A stretch of 64,000 nucleotides of DNA from an uncultured Spirochaetales bacterium (GCA_944392695.1 CALXXN010000004.1:101985-165984), one strand, 5' to 3'; shown: positions 51,213-60,073, counted from the first letter of the stretch. Program-made: numbers and translations. Notes: generated by a model not told the origin, from the sequence alone.

Positions 51213-51274
51213 GGGTATAGGCCCGGGTGAAGGCTCCGGGCGTCTCTACGGACCGCCATACGTCCCTGCTACCC
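51213..51274 (+). promoter_or_regulatory. Guanine-class purine riboswitch aptamer candidate
   Basis: The 62-base RNA folds as a three-way junction. P1 is GGGTA/TACCC and the J1/2 linker is TAG. P2 is GCCCGGG/TCCGGGC (7 bp, one G-U) with the 7-base loop TGAAGGC. J2/3 is GTCTCTAC, one change from the consensus GTTTCTAC. P3 is GGAC/GTCC with the loop CGCCATAC. J3/1 ends GC before TACCC, placing C at the base-74 specificity position, which reads guanine. GG in the P2 loop can pair with CC in the P3 loop. The A normally before C74 is G here, and P3 is short. Its place before guanine deaminase supports the call. The expression platform is not clear; no terminator hairpin follows. Confidence 0.75.
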
Positions 51275-51298
51275 ATCTTGATCTGAAAGGAGGAAGAG

Positions 51299-52564
51299 AT
51301 GAGTAGCGCTTATGTAATCCATGCGGACTTCTACCAGACAGACAGGGAGGGAATGGCCCTCGAGATGCCTTCTTCCTATCTTCTTGTCAGGGATGGACGG
51401 GTCGTCTCACTGACCACATCGCGTCCTGATGTCTCCGACGCCACTTTCCTCGATTGGAGCGGGCTCCTCGTCATCCCAGGACTTACAGACCTTCATGTCC
51501 ATGCCTCCCAATACCAGTTCCGCGGGCTTTGGATGGATGAGGAGTTGCTTGAGTGGTTGAACGCACACACCTTCCCAGAGGAGGCGAAGTACAAGGAAAT
51601 CTCCTACGCCAGCCAGGCATACAGGATCTTCACTGACGACCTCCTTCATAGTGCGACGACCCGTGCCGCCATCTTCGCGACGATCCATGAGGACTCGACA
51701 CTGCTCCTTGCCCGCTATCTTGAGGAGGCTGGCATCGCCGCCTATGTCGGCAAGGTCAACATGGACCGCAACTCAGTCCCTGAGCTGACAGAGGACAGCG
51801 AAGCCTCTGTGATGTCCACGCTGTCATTCATTGAGAAGATGAAGGACTTCAAGAATGTGAAGCCCATCATCACACCGCGCTTCATCCCCAGTTGTTCCGA
51901 CTGGCTCCTTGATGAGCTTGCATGCATCGCCAAGGAACGGGGGCTCCCTGTGCAGAGCCACCTGTCTGAGAACCAGAGCGAGGGCGAGTGGGTGCACTCC
52001 CTCTGTCCTGAGAGCGTGAGCTACGCTGATGCCTATAGGAGGCATGGGCTATGGGGCGGGGTGCCTACGATCATGGCGCACTGTGTCTACTCGATGGAAG
52101 CAGAGCCTGGGCTGATGAGGAATGAGGACATCTTTGTCGCACACTGTCCTGACTCGAACACCAACCTCTCATCTGGCATCGCACCGGCACGTTGGTTCCT
52201 TGAGAATGGTGTCAACATGGGGCTTGGCAGTGATGTCGCTGGAGGTACGACGCTCTCGATCCTCCGTGCTATCACGGATGCGGTCAAGGTGTCGAAGCTA
52301 CGCTGGCGCCTGGTGGACCAGCGCTTCCGCCCCCTGTCCTTCCGCGAGGCCTTCCATATCGCGAGCAGGGGAGGTGGCGCCTTCTTTGGCGGGGTCGGTG
52401 GTTTTGATGAAGGCATGGAAGCCGATCTTGTCGCCCTCGATGACAGCGTAAGGAAGACGGCGATCAAGGACCTCAGCCTGGAGGAGCGCCTGGAGCGCCA
52501 TGCCTACCTCGCCCCTGAGGAACCTGTCACCCACAAGATGGTCAAAGGCAGGCTGTTGTTCTGA
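51299..52564 (+). CDS. guaD: Guanine deaminase
   Basis: This 421-residue amidohydrolase converts guanine to xanthine. Zinc ligands are H66 and H68 in LHVHASQYQFRG; the guanine deaminase-typical LLEWLNAHTFPEEAKY follows. SHLSEN (H221, E224), AHC (H261) and GSDVAGG (D312) complete the active site. AAAGGAGG lies eight bases before the ATG, 14 bases after the end of the aptamer. The CDA-type deaminase at 1022 is a different family and may or may not share this activity. Confidence 0.93.
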   Translation: MSSAYVIHADFYQTDREGMALEMPSSYLLVRDGRVVSLTTSRPDVSDATFLDWSGLLVIPGLTDLHVHASQYQFRGLWMDEELLEWLNAHTFPEEAKYKEISYASQAYRIFTDDLLHSATTRAAIFATIHEDSTLLLARYLEEAGIAAYVGKVNMDRNSVPELTEDSEASVMSTLSFIEKMKDFKNVKPIITPRFIPSCSDWLLDELACIAKERGLPVQSHLSENQSEGEWVHSLCPESVSYADAYRRHGLWGGVPTIMAHCVYSMEAEPGLMRNEDIFVAHCPDSNTNLSSGIAPARWFLENGVNMGLGSDVAGGTTLSILRAITDAVKVSKLRWRLVDQRFRPLSFREAFHIASRGGGAFFGGVGGFDEGMEADLVALDDSVRKTAIKDLSLEERLERHAYLAPEEPVTHKMVKGRLLF

Positions 52565-52576
52565 TCCAGATGATGG

Positions 52577-52601
52577 AGCTGCGAGGTGCTGCCTTGCAGC
52601 T
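52577..52601 (+). terminator. Hairpin after guaD
   Basis: AGCTGCGAGG pairs with CCTTGCAGCT (one mismatch) around a 5-base loop, followed by TCATGTTTG. Confidence 0.6.
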
Positions 52602-52807
52602 TCATGTTTGCTGACAGGGGCACGCATCTCCTTCCCGTTACCCAGTCCTTCGTCTGTCAGCAGATGACATTACCGTTGCAACCCATCGGGGATGCGGTGG
52701 GCTGTGCGTGATGATGCGATGTCAGGAAGCGTAAATTACATCTGCGGGCTTGGCTGCGATGGGGGCAATACCAGGCCGTGACTGGATGTGCCAAATGCGT
52801 ACTGTTG

Positions 52808-52813
52808 TATACT
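52808..52813 (+). promoter_or_regulatory. Candidate -10 box for the nuclease gene
   Basis: TATACT lies 28 bases before the ATG at 52842. The -35 region is not clear. Confidence 0.35.
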
Positions 52814-52841
52814 TGAGGAAAACACTTGGAAGAGGGTTGAA

Positions 52842-54062
52842 ATGTCCGGAAACACAAACAATGCATCTCATGTCTATTACATCAAACTTGGAGAGCATGC
52901 CATTCGCGACGACGTCTGTGACAGGTATTTATATAATAAAAATAACAAAGGTCCTGGAATCTGGGTTGGTTTCCATGCTGTTTCTGAAAACGCGATCAGG
53001 ACTTCGATTGAGAAAGAGCTGGCTGCTGATCCAGAGGAAAAAACAGGAGACAGGTCTCATCGTGATTGCGTACGTGAGTTTTGGACAGGACCTGTACGGG
53101 AACTGAAAAATGCCGGGTGTGGTCCTACGGCCAGTTCAACTGCAGCCGGTGTGATCCGGAAAGTCTGCATGGCTGATTCAAATGACTACTTTTTCACCTT
53201 TCATGATGGCTTCCTATGGTGGTGTCAGCCATCAGGTGGAAAAGGGGAGGACTATCGATTTGATGAAAGCCTTTATGCTGGCTCAGGTGGAAGCAGGGGG
53301 ACGGACCTTATCCGCATGACCACACCATGGTCTAACGAACGTGTGGATAAACATGTGACACTTGATGAGTACAAGATCTGTGGTCAGCTGACAAGAAAGC
53401 AGATGATCCAGGGAACGATGTGTGAACTCCTGGATGATGATGCAGATCGCTTCAGATGGACAATTGGTGTTGATGACCCACCAAAGGCGCTTGTTGATTT
53501 CACTGCCAATGAAAAAGCCTTGACCAGCTCAATTGCAGAGGCCATAGGACTCCTTGGACCTACTGACTTTGAATTGTTTGTTGACATGGTGTTTGTGAAC
53601 AATGGCTGGTTGCGCATGGGTGGTGTTGGAAGCAATACCAAAGCTATTGATGGCAAATACAAGACCCCGGTGACGAATAAGAATGTCTATGTCCAAGTCA
53701 AGGCATCTCTCAGCAAAGAGGAATTGAGACGCGCCGTGATTGCCCTATATGAGCAGATGGGCAACGATGAGGATGCGGGTGCATATCTGGTCTACCATTC
53801 TTTGTCCCTGGGTAAGAGTCTCAACCGGATGACTGTGGACATGTTCATGGAGTACATGATGGAAAACAAGGAGGAGCTTTTTTTCGAGTCTGAAGACAAA
53901 AAGCAGGAAAGGATCAACGAAGGAAAACGAGCCGATTTCTCCAAATGGCTCCGTGGGAATTTCAAGCTGATGGGAAGGACGGAACTTGCCAAGCTCTCAT
54001 TCCATTCCAACATCATACGTTGGCTGAAAGAATCAGCATATGCAGTCCTGACAGGGGAATGA
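52842..54062 (+). CDS. PD-(D/E)XK restriction endonuclease-like protein
   Basis: The protein has 406 residues from an ATG at 52842, five bases after AGAGGG. The C-terminal region has the order of Mrr-type nucleases: an FELFVDMVFVNNGW helix (243-256), a GGVGS turn, Asp 270 and YVQVKAS (283-289), giving a D...QxK catalytic core. The N-terminal 130 residues (HVYYIKLGEHAIRDD, GIWVGFHAV, DGFLWWCQPS) are not a domain I can name; the aromatic-rich strands suggest a PUA/EVE- or SRA-like reader of modified bases. There is no methyltransferase nearby, which fits a modification-dependent (type IV) enzyme. Composition is AT-richer than neighbours, suggesting acquisition. Confidence 0.65.
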   Translation: MSGNTNNASHVYYIKLGEHAIRDDVCDRYLYNKNNKGPGIWVGFHAVSENAIRTSIEKELAADPEEKTGDRSHRDCVREFWTGPVRELKNAGCGPTASSTAAGVIRKVCMADSNDYFFTFHDGFLWWCQPSGGKGEDYRFDESLYAGSGGSRGTDLIRMTTPWSNERVDKHVTLDEYKICGQLTRKQMIQGTMCELLDDDADRFRWTIGVDDPPKALVDFTANEKALTSSIAEAIGLLGPTDFELFVDMVFVNNGWLRMGGVGSNTKAIDGKYKTPVTNKNVYVQVKASLSKEELRRAVIALYEQMGNDEDAGAYLVYHSLSLGKSLNRMTVDMFMEYMMENKEELFFESEDKKQERINEGKRADFSKWLRGNFKLMGRTELAKLSFHSNIIRWLKESAYAVLTGE

Positions 54063-54451
54063 CAAATCCGGGAGGTGGATTTCACGCCTCCAGGAATATT
54101 GCCATAAGTCTGTTGCAATGGGTCAGTCCACTGCCCAGCCATCATCCAGCAGCTCTTGGACGGTGTCACAGGCTGCGATGATGATGGTCGAACAGCAGGA
54201 ACCTCTTGCCACGTACCGCTTCAGGCGGCTTGTCCTGCAAATCATCGCCGCTCTTGATGTGATCCTCCGTTCATATGACGCAAAACTCCTTGAACACATC
54301 ATTGGGCGAAAACATGGAGCAAGGAAGATGTGATTCGTCGTGGTGGCCAAGTCTTCCTCCTCTCTTGACGAAGCCCTGCCGCATTGCAATAATAACCCAC
54401 TGTAATTACAAAAAACCAATCGCTTGTGCGGTTGGATAAGGAGTCAAGACA
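54063..54451 (+). other. Intergenic region after the nuclease gene
   Basis: About 390 bases. A short imperfect hairpin (GGAGG/CCTCC) follows the nuclease stop. A 71-codon open frame at 54118-54333 lacks a ribosome site and starts with a serine run, so I do not call it. The last 30 bases hold the leader of the COX24-like mini-gene. Confidence 0.5.
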
Positions 54452-54541
54452 GTGCCTTGCGGACGTAAAAGAAAGAAGCATAAGATTGCTACTCACAAGA
54501 GGAAGAAGAGACTCAGAGCAAATAGGCATAAGAAGAAGTAA
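54452..54541 (+). CDS. AURKAIP1/COX24 (mS38-like) ribosomal mini-protein, 29 aa
   Basis: This very short gene starts at a GTG, with AAGGAG eight bases before. The product begins MPCGRKRKKHKIATHKRK and ends RANRHKKK, made almost wholly of Lys, Arg and His. This matches the bacterial AURKAIP1/COX24-domain family, related to mitochondrial ribosomal protein mS38, which binds the small subunit. It is followed by a perfect terminator, so it is its own transcript. Confidence 0.85.
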   Translation: MPCGRKRKKHKIATHKRKKRLRANRHKKK

Positions 54542-54567
54542 CTTCGAGGCCACGCAATCTTTGTGGA

Positions 54568-54597
54568 AGCAGGAACCATGGACGGTTCCTGCTTTTT
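54568..54597 (+). terminator. Terminator after the COX24-like gene
   Basis: The perfect 10-bp stem AGCAGGAACC/GGTTCCTGCT has a 6-base loop and a run of five T. Confidence 0.92.
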
Positions 54598-54615
54598 CAT
54601 TCTATGCTCTGCTGT

Positions 54616-55182
54616 ATGGAAATCTCTAAAACCCCTGGTACTTATCAAATCGCATGTCACAACTGGGGAGGCGGGGAGGCTGTCTCGGCTTCTGCCACCC
54701 TCTCCTATGATGGTGGTGTCATCCATCTTGGCTTCTCTGTCGAGGAGCCTGAGCTCAGGCGCATGGTCTGGACTGACAATGGCCAGGTCTGGACTGACAG
54801 CTGTGTCGAGTTCTTCTCCCGCCCAGAGGGTGTGGATGAATATGTGAACCTGGAGTTCAGCGCTTCAGGCCACTTCCTCGCCGCACGTGGAAGTGGAAGG
54901 GCAGGACGTGTCTTCCTTGACGAGGCACATAGGGCCGCTGTCTCCACCCCGCTCGTCAAGATACTCGAGAACAACAACAAACGCAGCCGTTGGAGCCTCG
55001 ATGTCGATGTGGACCTCGTGCGCCTCTTCGATCTCGCTGAAGCCCCCTCTGTCCTGTGGTTCAACATCTACAAGTGTGGTGATGGCTTGAAGAAGCCTCA
55101 TTTCATCTCACTCTTCCCAATCGACACACCAGAGCCGGACTTCCACAGACCGGAGTCATTCTCCTGTGCCAGCCTCGTCTAG
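54616..55182 (+). CDS. CBM9-like carbohydrate-binding family protein
   Basis: The protein is 188 residues from the ATG at 54616; an ATG at 54604 would add four. VWTDSCVEFFSRPEG followed by YVNLEFSASGHFLAARG matches the family 9-like carbohydrate-binding domain seen as small stand-alone cytosolic proteins. No signal peptide is present, so it is probably cytoplasmic. Its role is unknown. It overlaps the convergent tcdA gene by 27 bases. Confidence 0.75.
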   Translation: MEISKTPGTYQIACHNWGGGEAVSASATLSYDGGVIHLGFSVEEPELRRMVWTDNGQVWTDSCVEFFSRPEGVDEYVNLEFSASGHFLAARGSGRAGRVFLDEAHRAAVSTPLVKILENNNKRSRWSLDVDVDLVRLFDLAEAPSVLWFNIYKCGDGLKKPHFISLFPIDTPEPDFHRPESFSCASLV

Positions 55183-55926
55183 GCCGTGGAAGCGTGCCTT
55201 TCCGACCAGCTCTTCCAAGGCCAGGGTCGCAAGGACCTGGCCGAAGACGGCGGTGACTGTCGTCAGGCTGCCCAGTCCGCCCTTGCGCCTTTCATCAGTG
55301 GTCTGGAAGCCATCCCCATGGGCCTCATGAGGGGCCTTGACGGGCTCGGGCGAGAAGACGACCTTGAAGTCCTGCCTGATGCCGCGCCTGCGTGCCGCAA
55401 GGCGTACGGCCTTGGCAAGCGGGCAGCCGTGGCTCTTTGACAGTGGGGCCACCTTCACCTGGAGTGGGTCGCGGCGCAGCGCGGCGCCCATTGATGCGAT
55501 GAAGCTGATGTTCTTGTCTTCACAGGCGGCTGCAAGGGCTATCTTCGCATCGACATTGTCGACACAGTCGATTACGAGGTCCATGCCATCAACCAATGTG
55601 GCGGCATTGGAATCGTCTATGAAGGCATCGATGGCTTCGATGTGGCAAGCGGGCCAGATGTCCTTGGCCCGGGTTTTTGCGACTTCGACCTTCTTCATGC
55701 CCAGTGTCGAATGGAGCGCGAGGACCTGGCGGTTGATGTTCGACAGCTCGACCACATCGAAATCCACGATGCGTATCGTACCGACACCGCTCCTGACAAG
55801 GCTTTCGAAGGCCCAGCCTCCGACAGCTCCTGCTCCTGTGATCATGATCTTCTTCGCATGGAGGCCTTCCACGGCCTCGATTCCTATCAGGCGTTCAAGC
55901 CTTGAGAACTGGCTCGATCCTTCCAT
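55156..55926 (-). CDS. tcdA: tRNA threonylcarbamoyladenosine dehydratase TcdA
   Basis: The protein has 256 residues from an ATG at 55926, six bases after AGGAGG. This E1-like enzyme adenylates and cyclises t6A37 to ct6A in tRNA. The nucleotide-binding loop is GAGAVGGWA (31-39). VDFDVVELSNINRQ and DCVDNVDAKIALA are typical of the E1/ThiF fold. The C-terminal GGLGSLTTVTAVFGQVLA helix resembles the membrane-associated end of TcdA. The gene overlaps the TatD-like gene upstream by 32 bases. Confidence 0.92.
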   Translation of the reverse strand: MEGSSQFSRLERLIGIEAVEGLHAKKIMITGAGAVGGWAFESLVRSGVGTIRIVDFDVVELSNINRQVLALHSTLGMKKVEVAKTRAKDIWPACHIEAIDAFIDDSNAATLVDGMDLVIDCVDNVDAKIALAAACEDKNISFIASMGAALRRDPLQVKVAPLSKSHGCPLAKAVRLAARRRGIRQDFKVVFSPEPVKAPHEAHGDGFQTTDERRKGGLGSLTTVTAVFGQVLATLALEELVGKARFHGLDEAGTGE

Positions 55927-56536
55927 GCATCTCCTCCTCAAGGTGTTCAACGTCCTTGCCAAGTCTTTCCGCCACCCGTCCATGAAGTCCTGCAAGCGCC
56001 TTCTCCTGGGCAGGTCCCGTCTCCATGTCGGTCTCGAGGACGAAGGGCAGGGTGAGGAGGCGTGTGAAGCTACGCGTCCTCTCACTGCGCGGTCCAAGTG
56101 AGATCAGGCCTCCCAGGTCCACATAACGCCTGGCGGTCTCGTAAGACGACGTGAAGCCATGCACGATGAAGGGTGGAAGTGGGGAGGCTGTCTTGAGCGC
56201 CCATAGCACAGGCGTGTGCAGGCCGACGACATGGAGCGTGAAGGGCCTGTGCAGCTCTTTGGCGAGAAGGAGGGCGTCCATCAGGAAGCTTTCGTCTGCG
56301 ATTGGGAAACGCTCGTCAAGACCGACTTCGCCGATCAAAGCGGTAGGGTCGTCCTCAAGGGCCTTCCTGAGCACTTCGATCGAACCCTGGCGTGGCCATA
56401 GGAGGCCATAGGCCCTGTGTGGGAAGGCCTTCATGAGCGGGAAGTCAGCTTCCTTTGCACAGCAGGCAAGCACCCTGCTGCTTGGCTTTCCGGGATGTGC
56501 GTGGGCATCGAACATGGCATCAGGATAGCTTTTCAC
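55895..56536 (-). CDS. TatD-family hydrolase (short form)
   Basis: This 213-residue protein starts at GTG; a Met at residue 8 (MFDAHAHPG) is the alternative. The metal motif DAHAHPG is near the N-terminus, followed by LIGEVGLDERF (Glu ligand), FTLHVVGLH, FIVHGFTSS and LETDMET (final Asp). These are the TatD ligands in order. It is shorter than the usual 255-265 residues, with shortened loops between barrel strands. TatD proteins are 3'-5' DNases or esterases. Confidence 0.8.
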   Translation of the reverse strand: MKSYPDAMFDAHAHPGKPSSRVLACCAKEADFPLMKAFPHRAYGLLWPRQGSIEVLRKALEDDPTALIGEVGLDERFPIADESFLMDALLLAKELHRPFTLHVVGLHTPVLWALKTASPLPPFIVHGFTSSYETARRYVDLGGLISLGPRSERTRSFTRLLTLPFVLETDMETGPAQEKALAGLHGRVAERLGKDVEHLEEEMHGRIEPVLKA

Positions 56537-56594
56537 CGCCTAAGGCTCAACAAGCGGTGGAAAAAAGTGGCCTTCGTGTGGAATAATCCCCCAC

Positions 56595-58574
56595 ATGTTG
56601 GACTTGGGACTCTTGCTGCCGGATGCCTTCGCCCTTATCTTCTGTCTTTCGCTTGGCTTCTATGTCTTTGGCGACAGGGAGCTCTATGAGCCTGCGAGGA
56701 CAAGGTCTTTCATAAAGCTCAATGCATTGACATTGACCTACCTGTCGTGGAGTTGTTTCTGCAGCCTTTGCGCTTCAGGTTTCATCTCACTGCCGTATTT
56801 CCTGAATTTAGCAGTGCTCTCGGCATGGGGCCTCTCCATGCACCTGGTCCCGATCGCATTCCTGCTCTACCTGGGACGCGAGCTTGGCCTGGAGGCCGGG
56901 GGTATCTGGGGGCGCCATTCCCTCAGGGCCTTCTGTGCGGTTGTCATGACCTTCTCAGCCGCCTTCATCGTAATCAATGTGATGACGGGACTTGTCTTCA
57001 CCCTGGATCCTTTGAGCTCCAAGGTGGTCACAGGGCCGCTCTTCACAGCGATTCCTGTGCTGACCTTCATCACCTGTTTTGCGTTCACCCTTGTCAGCTG
57101 GCACAACCAGGAGGACTCCATGCCCCGTTTCGGCCGCATGGGTCTTTACATCCCCCTGCTTGTCCTTGTCGTCAGCCTTGTACAGGTCCTGATCCCCACG
57201 GTCCACCTCCATGGGCTGATGGTGGGCCTCCTCCTCTTCCTCTTCTTCATGCATACGACAGCGAATGCCTTTCTTGTCGACACCCAGACCTGGCTTGGAA
57301 ATGCCAAGCTCATGCGCTCCTGCATCGCCTGGCTGTACCATCATGACCGTGCCTTCTCGATCATCTCCGTTGAGATCACCGACAGGGCCACACTCGAGCG
57401 TGAGCTCGACAAGGAAGGCATGGACCGTTACCTCAGGAAGCTCGCAGGTCTCTTGATGTCGATCGAGGGGGTGCGTCACGTCTTCCTGATGTCACAGATG
57501 CGTTTCGCCCTGATCGGGCCAGCACCTGAGGAGCCCGGGTGCCAGGATTTCTGCAAGAGGATCACCTCCGCGCTCTCAAAACCAGCCTCACTGGCATCAG
57601 GCGATGTCGATACAGGCTTCAGCGTCTTCATGCTGCCCTGTCCTGTCGTGGCGATCAGCAGCACCCAGGCCTTCGACCTGTTGCATTTCTTCTCAATCGA
57701 ACGTTTCGATGACGGACGCCTGCCAAATTCCTCCTTCTCCTTCCATCATGCAGGCGTGTCGTTCACGCTCTGCGACCTCTCATTGAAGGAGATGATGGCC
57801 AGGCGGGAGCATGTGGCCGGACTTCTGGCCAGGGCCGGGGAGGAGGGCCTCTTCGAGGTCGAATACCAGCCCGTCTATGACAGGAAGGGGGACTTCACCG
57901 GTCTTGCCGAATGCCTGGTCAGGTTGCGCGACAAGAGTTACGAGCGCAGGATAAGCCCCGCCGAGTTCATACCCGTCGCGGAAAGCGAGGGCTACATAGA
58001 CAGCGTCTCACGCTTTGTCCTCTCCAGTGCCTGCTCCCTTGTCAGGAAGTGCATGGACAATGGCATCCAGCCGCCAACGCTCTCAGTGAATTATTCAGCC
58101 TTGCAGTTTTCTTCCATCACCTTGGTCGATGACGTCCTTTCGATGATCAGGGACAAGGGCATAGAGGCCTCACGTATCAAGATCGAGATCACGGAAAGCC
58201 ACCTGATGAGGGATGCGGGGCGTATCATGGGGTCGATTGACAACCTGGTGGAGGGTGGGGTCGGCTTCTTCCTTGATGACTTCGGTTCTGGCTACGCAGG
58301 TGTCTCCCGCTACCTGACACTGCCTTTCGAGTGCGTGAAGATCGACAAGGACTTCCTGAAGGATGCCTTGAAGGGCGGCAAGTACGACATCTTCCTCCAC
58401 TCGATCGTATCCTGCTTCCAGGATCTTGGCTGCCGGGTGATCTTCGAGGGTGTCGAGGATGCCGCGGCGCTTGATTACCTGGCCTCCTATGCTGATGTCG
58501 CCATACAGGGCTTCTGCTTCTCCGGCCCCATGGACGAGGAGGCCTTCCTCCGCCTCCTGTCCTGGAGTCAGTAG
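56595..58574 (+). CDS. Membrane-bound EAL-domain c-di-GMP phosphodiesterase
   Basis: This 659-residue protein has seven or eight N-terminal membrane helices (about 1-225). They are followed by a region (about 230-390) like a GGDEF domain without the GGDEF motif. The EAL domain runs from about 415: the EAL motif reads ECL (AECLVR), and SVNYS, KIEITES, LDDFGSGYAG, CVKIDKDFL, FEGVED and QGFCFSGPM keep the metal- and c-di-GMP-binding residues. It should therefore hydrolyse c-di-GMP to pGpG under control of the membrane sensor. No cyclase is nearby. Confidence 0.88.
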   Translation: MLDLGLLLPDAFALIFCLSLGFYVFGDRELYEPARTRSFIKLNALTLTYLSWSCFCSLCASGFISLPYFLNLAVLSAWGLSMHLVPIAFLLYLGRELGLEAGGIWGRHSLRAFCAVVMTFSAAFIVINVMTGLVFTLDPLSSKVVTGPLFTAIPVLTFITCFAFTLVSWHNQEDSMPRFGRMGLYIPLLVLVVSLVQVLIPTVHLHGLMVGLLLFLFFMHTTANAFLVDTQTWLGNAKLMRSCIAWLYHHDRAFSIISVEITDRATLERELDKEGMDRYLRKLAGLLMSIEGVRHVFLMSQMRFALIGPAPEEPGCQDFCKRITSALSKPASLASGDVDTGFSVFMLPCPVVAISSTQAFDLLHFFSIERFDDGRLPNSSFSFHHAGVSFTLCDLSLKEMMARREHVAGLLARAGEEGLFEVEYQPVYDRKGDFTGLAECLVRLRDKSYERRISPAEFIPVAESEGYIDSVSRFVLSSACSLVRKCMDNGIQPPTLSVNYSALQFSSITLVDDVLSMIRDKGIEASRIKIEITESHLMRDAGRIMGSIDNLVEGGVGFFLDDFGSGYAGVSRYLTLPFECVKIDKDFLKDALKGGKYDIFLHSIVSCFQDLGCRVIFEGVEDAAALDYLASYADVAIQGFCFSGPMDEEAFLRLLSWSQ

Positions 58575-58642
58575 GGCTTTGCTCATGAATGCACATTTTT
58601 GAGCACCTTATTCCCACGCAAGGGCCCATTCCCCTAGAATGC

Positions 58643-60067
58643 ATGTCCATGAGGAAGACAAAGATCATATGCACGCAGGGACCTGCCGTCGACAGCGACG
58701 AGATGGTCGAAAAGCTCATACTCAACGGCATGGATGCCGCCCGTTTCAACTTCTCCCATGGCAGTCATGAGGAGCACAAGGCCAGGATGGACCGCGTCAA
58801 GCGTGTCGCTGCCAAGCTTGGGCGTCATATCCCATTGATCCTGGACACCAAGGGTCCTGAAATCCGTGTCGGCACCTTCACCGATGGTCCTGTGATGCTG
58901 GAAGAGGGGCAGTCGTTCACCCTTTACTCCGATCCAAGCCACCCTGGGGACCAGGAGGGTGTAGGTGTCAGCTATCCCTACCTGTCCGAGGATGTGGAGA
59001 AGGGCAACGTCATATTGATTGATGACGGGCTTGTCTGCCTGACTGTCACTTCCGTGGTCGGTCCTGACATCGTCTGCAGGGTCGACAACCCCGGACGGGT
59101 CTCGAACCACAAGTCGATCAACATCCCCTCTGTCAACATCGACCAGCCTTACATCTCAGACAAGGACCGCGAGGACATCCTCTTCGGCATCGAGAATGAT
59201 GTCGACTTCATCGCCGCCAGCTTCATGCGCAGTGCTGATGACGCACGTAAGCTCCGCAAGCTCTTGAACGTCAATGGTGGTGAGAAGATCCGGATCATCG
59301 CCAAGATCGAGAACGCTTCCGGTGTCGAGAACCTCGACCAGATCATCGAGATCGTCGATGGTGTCATGGTCGCCCGTGGTGACATGGGTGTCGAGATCCC
59401 CTTCAGGGAGCTGCCATCAATCCAGAAGGAACTGATCCGGAAGTGTTACAACAAGGGCAAGATCGTCGTCACGGCCACGCAGATGCTTGAATCGATGAGC
59501 GAGCATCCTCGTCCGACGAGGGCGGAGGTCTCTGATGTCGCCAACGCGATCTACGATGGCACGACCTGCCTGATGCTTTCTGGTGAGACCGCCGCAGGCA
59601 AATACCCAATCGCCGCAGTGAAGACGATGAGTGAGATCGCCAGCTTCACGGAGACGAAGATCGATTATGGCAAGCGCTTTGCCGATAAACACCTCAAACT
59701 CAACGCTGACATCATGAACACAGTCGCCAGCGCCGCTGTCGAGGCTTCCTTCTTCCTGGGGCTCAAGGCCATTGTCTGCATGACGGTCTCAGGACGTACC
59801 GCCCAGGTCGTCAGCTACTACCGTCCAGCCTGCCCGATCATAGCCTGTGTGACTGATGAGAAGGCTGCCCGCCAGTTGAACCTGTCCTATGGTGTCCATC
59901 CTGTCATGGCGAGCCTGATCGAGGACATGGACTTCATGAAGGCCCTTGCGATCAAGCTCGCGCTCTCGACAAGCATGGTGAAGGAGGGTGACCTTGTGGC
60001 CCTGATCACGGGTTCCACGACAGGTGGCTCCTACTATTCGGATTGCCTGCAGATCACGACATTGTGA
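58643..60067 (+). CDS. pyk: Pyruvate kinase
   Basis: This 474-residue enzyme makes pyruvate and ATP from PEP and ADP. RKTKIICTQGPA at the start (usual TKIVCTIGPA), ARFNFSHGSHEEH, LDTKGPEIRVG, IAKIENASGVEN, VMVARGDMGVEIP and MLSGETAAGKYP are the family blocks. ATG 58643 or 58649 are both possible; neither has a clear ribosome site. Together with pfp it gives a PPi-linked lower glycolysis. Confidence 0.96.
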   Translation: MSMRKTKIICTQGPAVDSDEMVEKLILNGMDAARFNFSHGSHEEHKARMDRVKRVAAKLGRHIPLILDTKGPEIRVGTFTDGPVMLEEGQSFTLYSDPSHPGDQEGVGVSYPYLSEDVEKGNVILIDDGLVCLTVTSVVGPDIVCRVDNPGRVSNHKSINIPSVNIDQPYISDKDREDILFGIENDVDFIAASFMRSADDARKLRKLLNVNGGEKIRIIAKIENASGVENLDQIIEIVDGVMVARGDMGVEIPFRELPSIQKELIRKCYNKGKIVVTATQMLESMSEHPRPTRAEVSDVANAIYDGTTCLMLSGETAAGKYPIAAVKTMSEIASFTETKIDYGKRFADKHLKLNADIMNTVASAAVEASFFLGLKAIVCMTVSGRTAQVVSYYRPACPIIACVTDEKAARQLNLSYGVHPVMASLIEDMDFMKALAIKLALSTSMVKEGDLVALITGSTTGGSYYSDCLQITTL

Positions 60068-60073
60068 GGAGAA

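Noticed and set aside
54118..54333. A 71-codon frame after the nuclease gene
   Set aside because: It starts with a serine run, lacks a ribosome site and has no recognisable motif. A small membrane peptide cannot be excluded.
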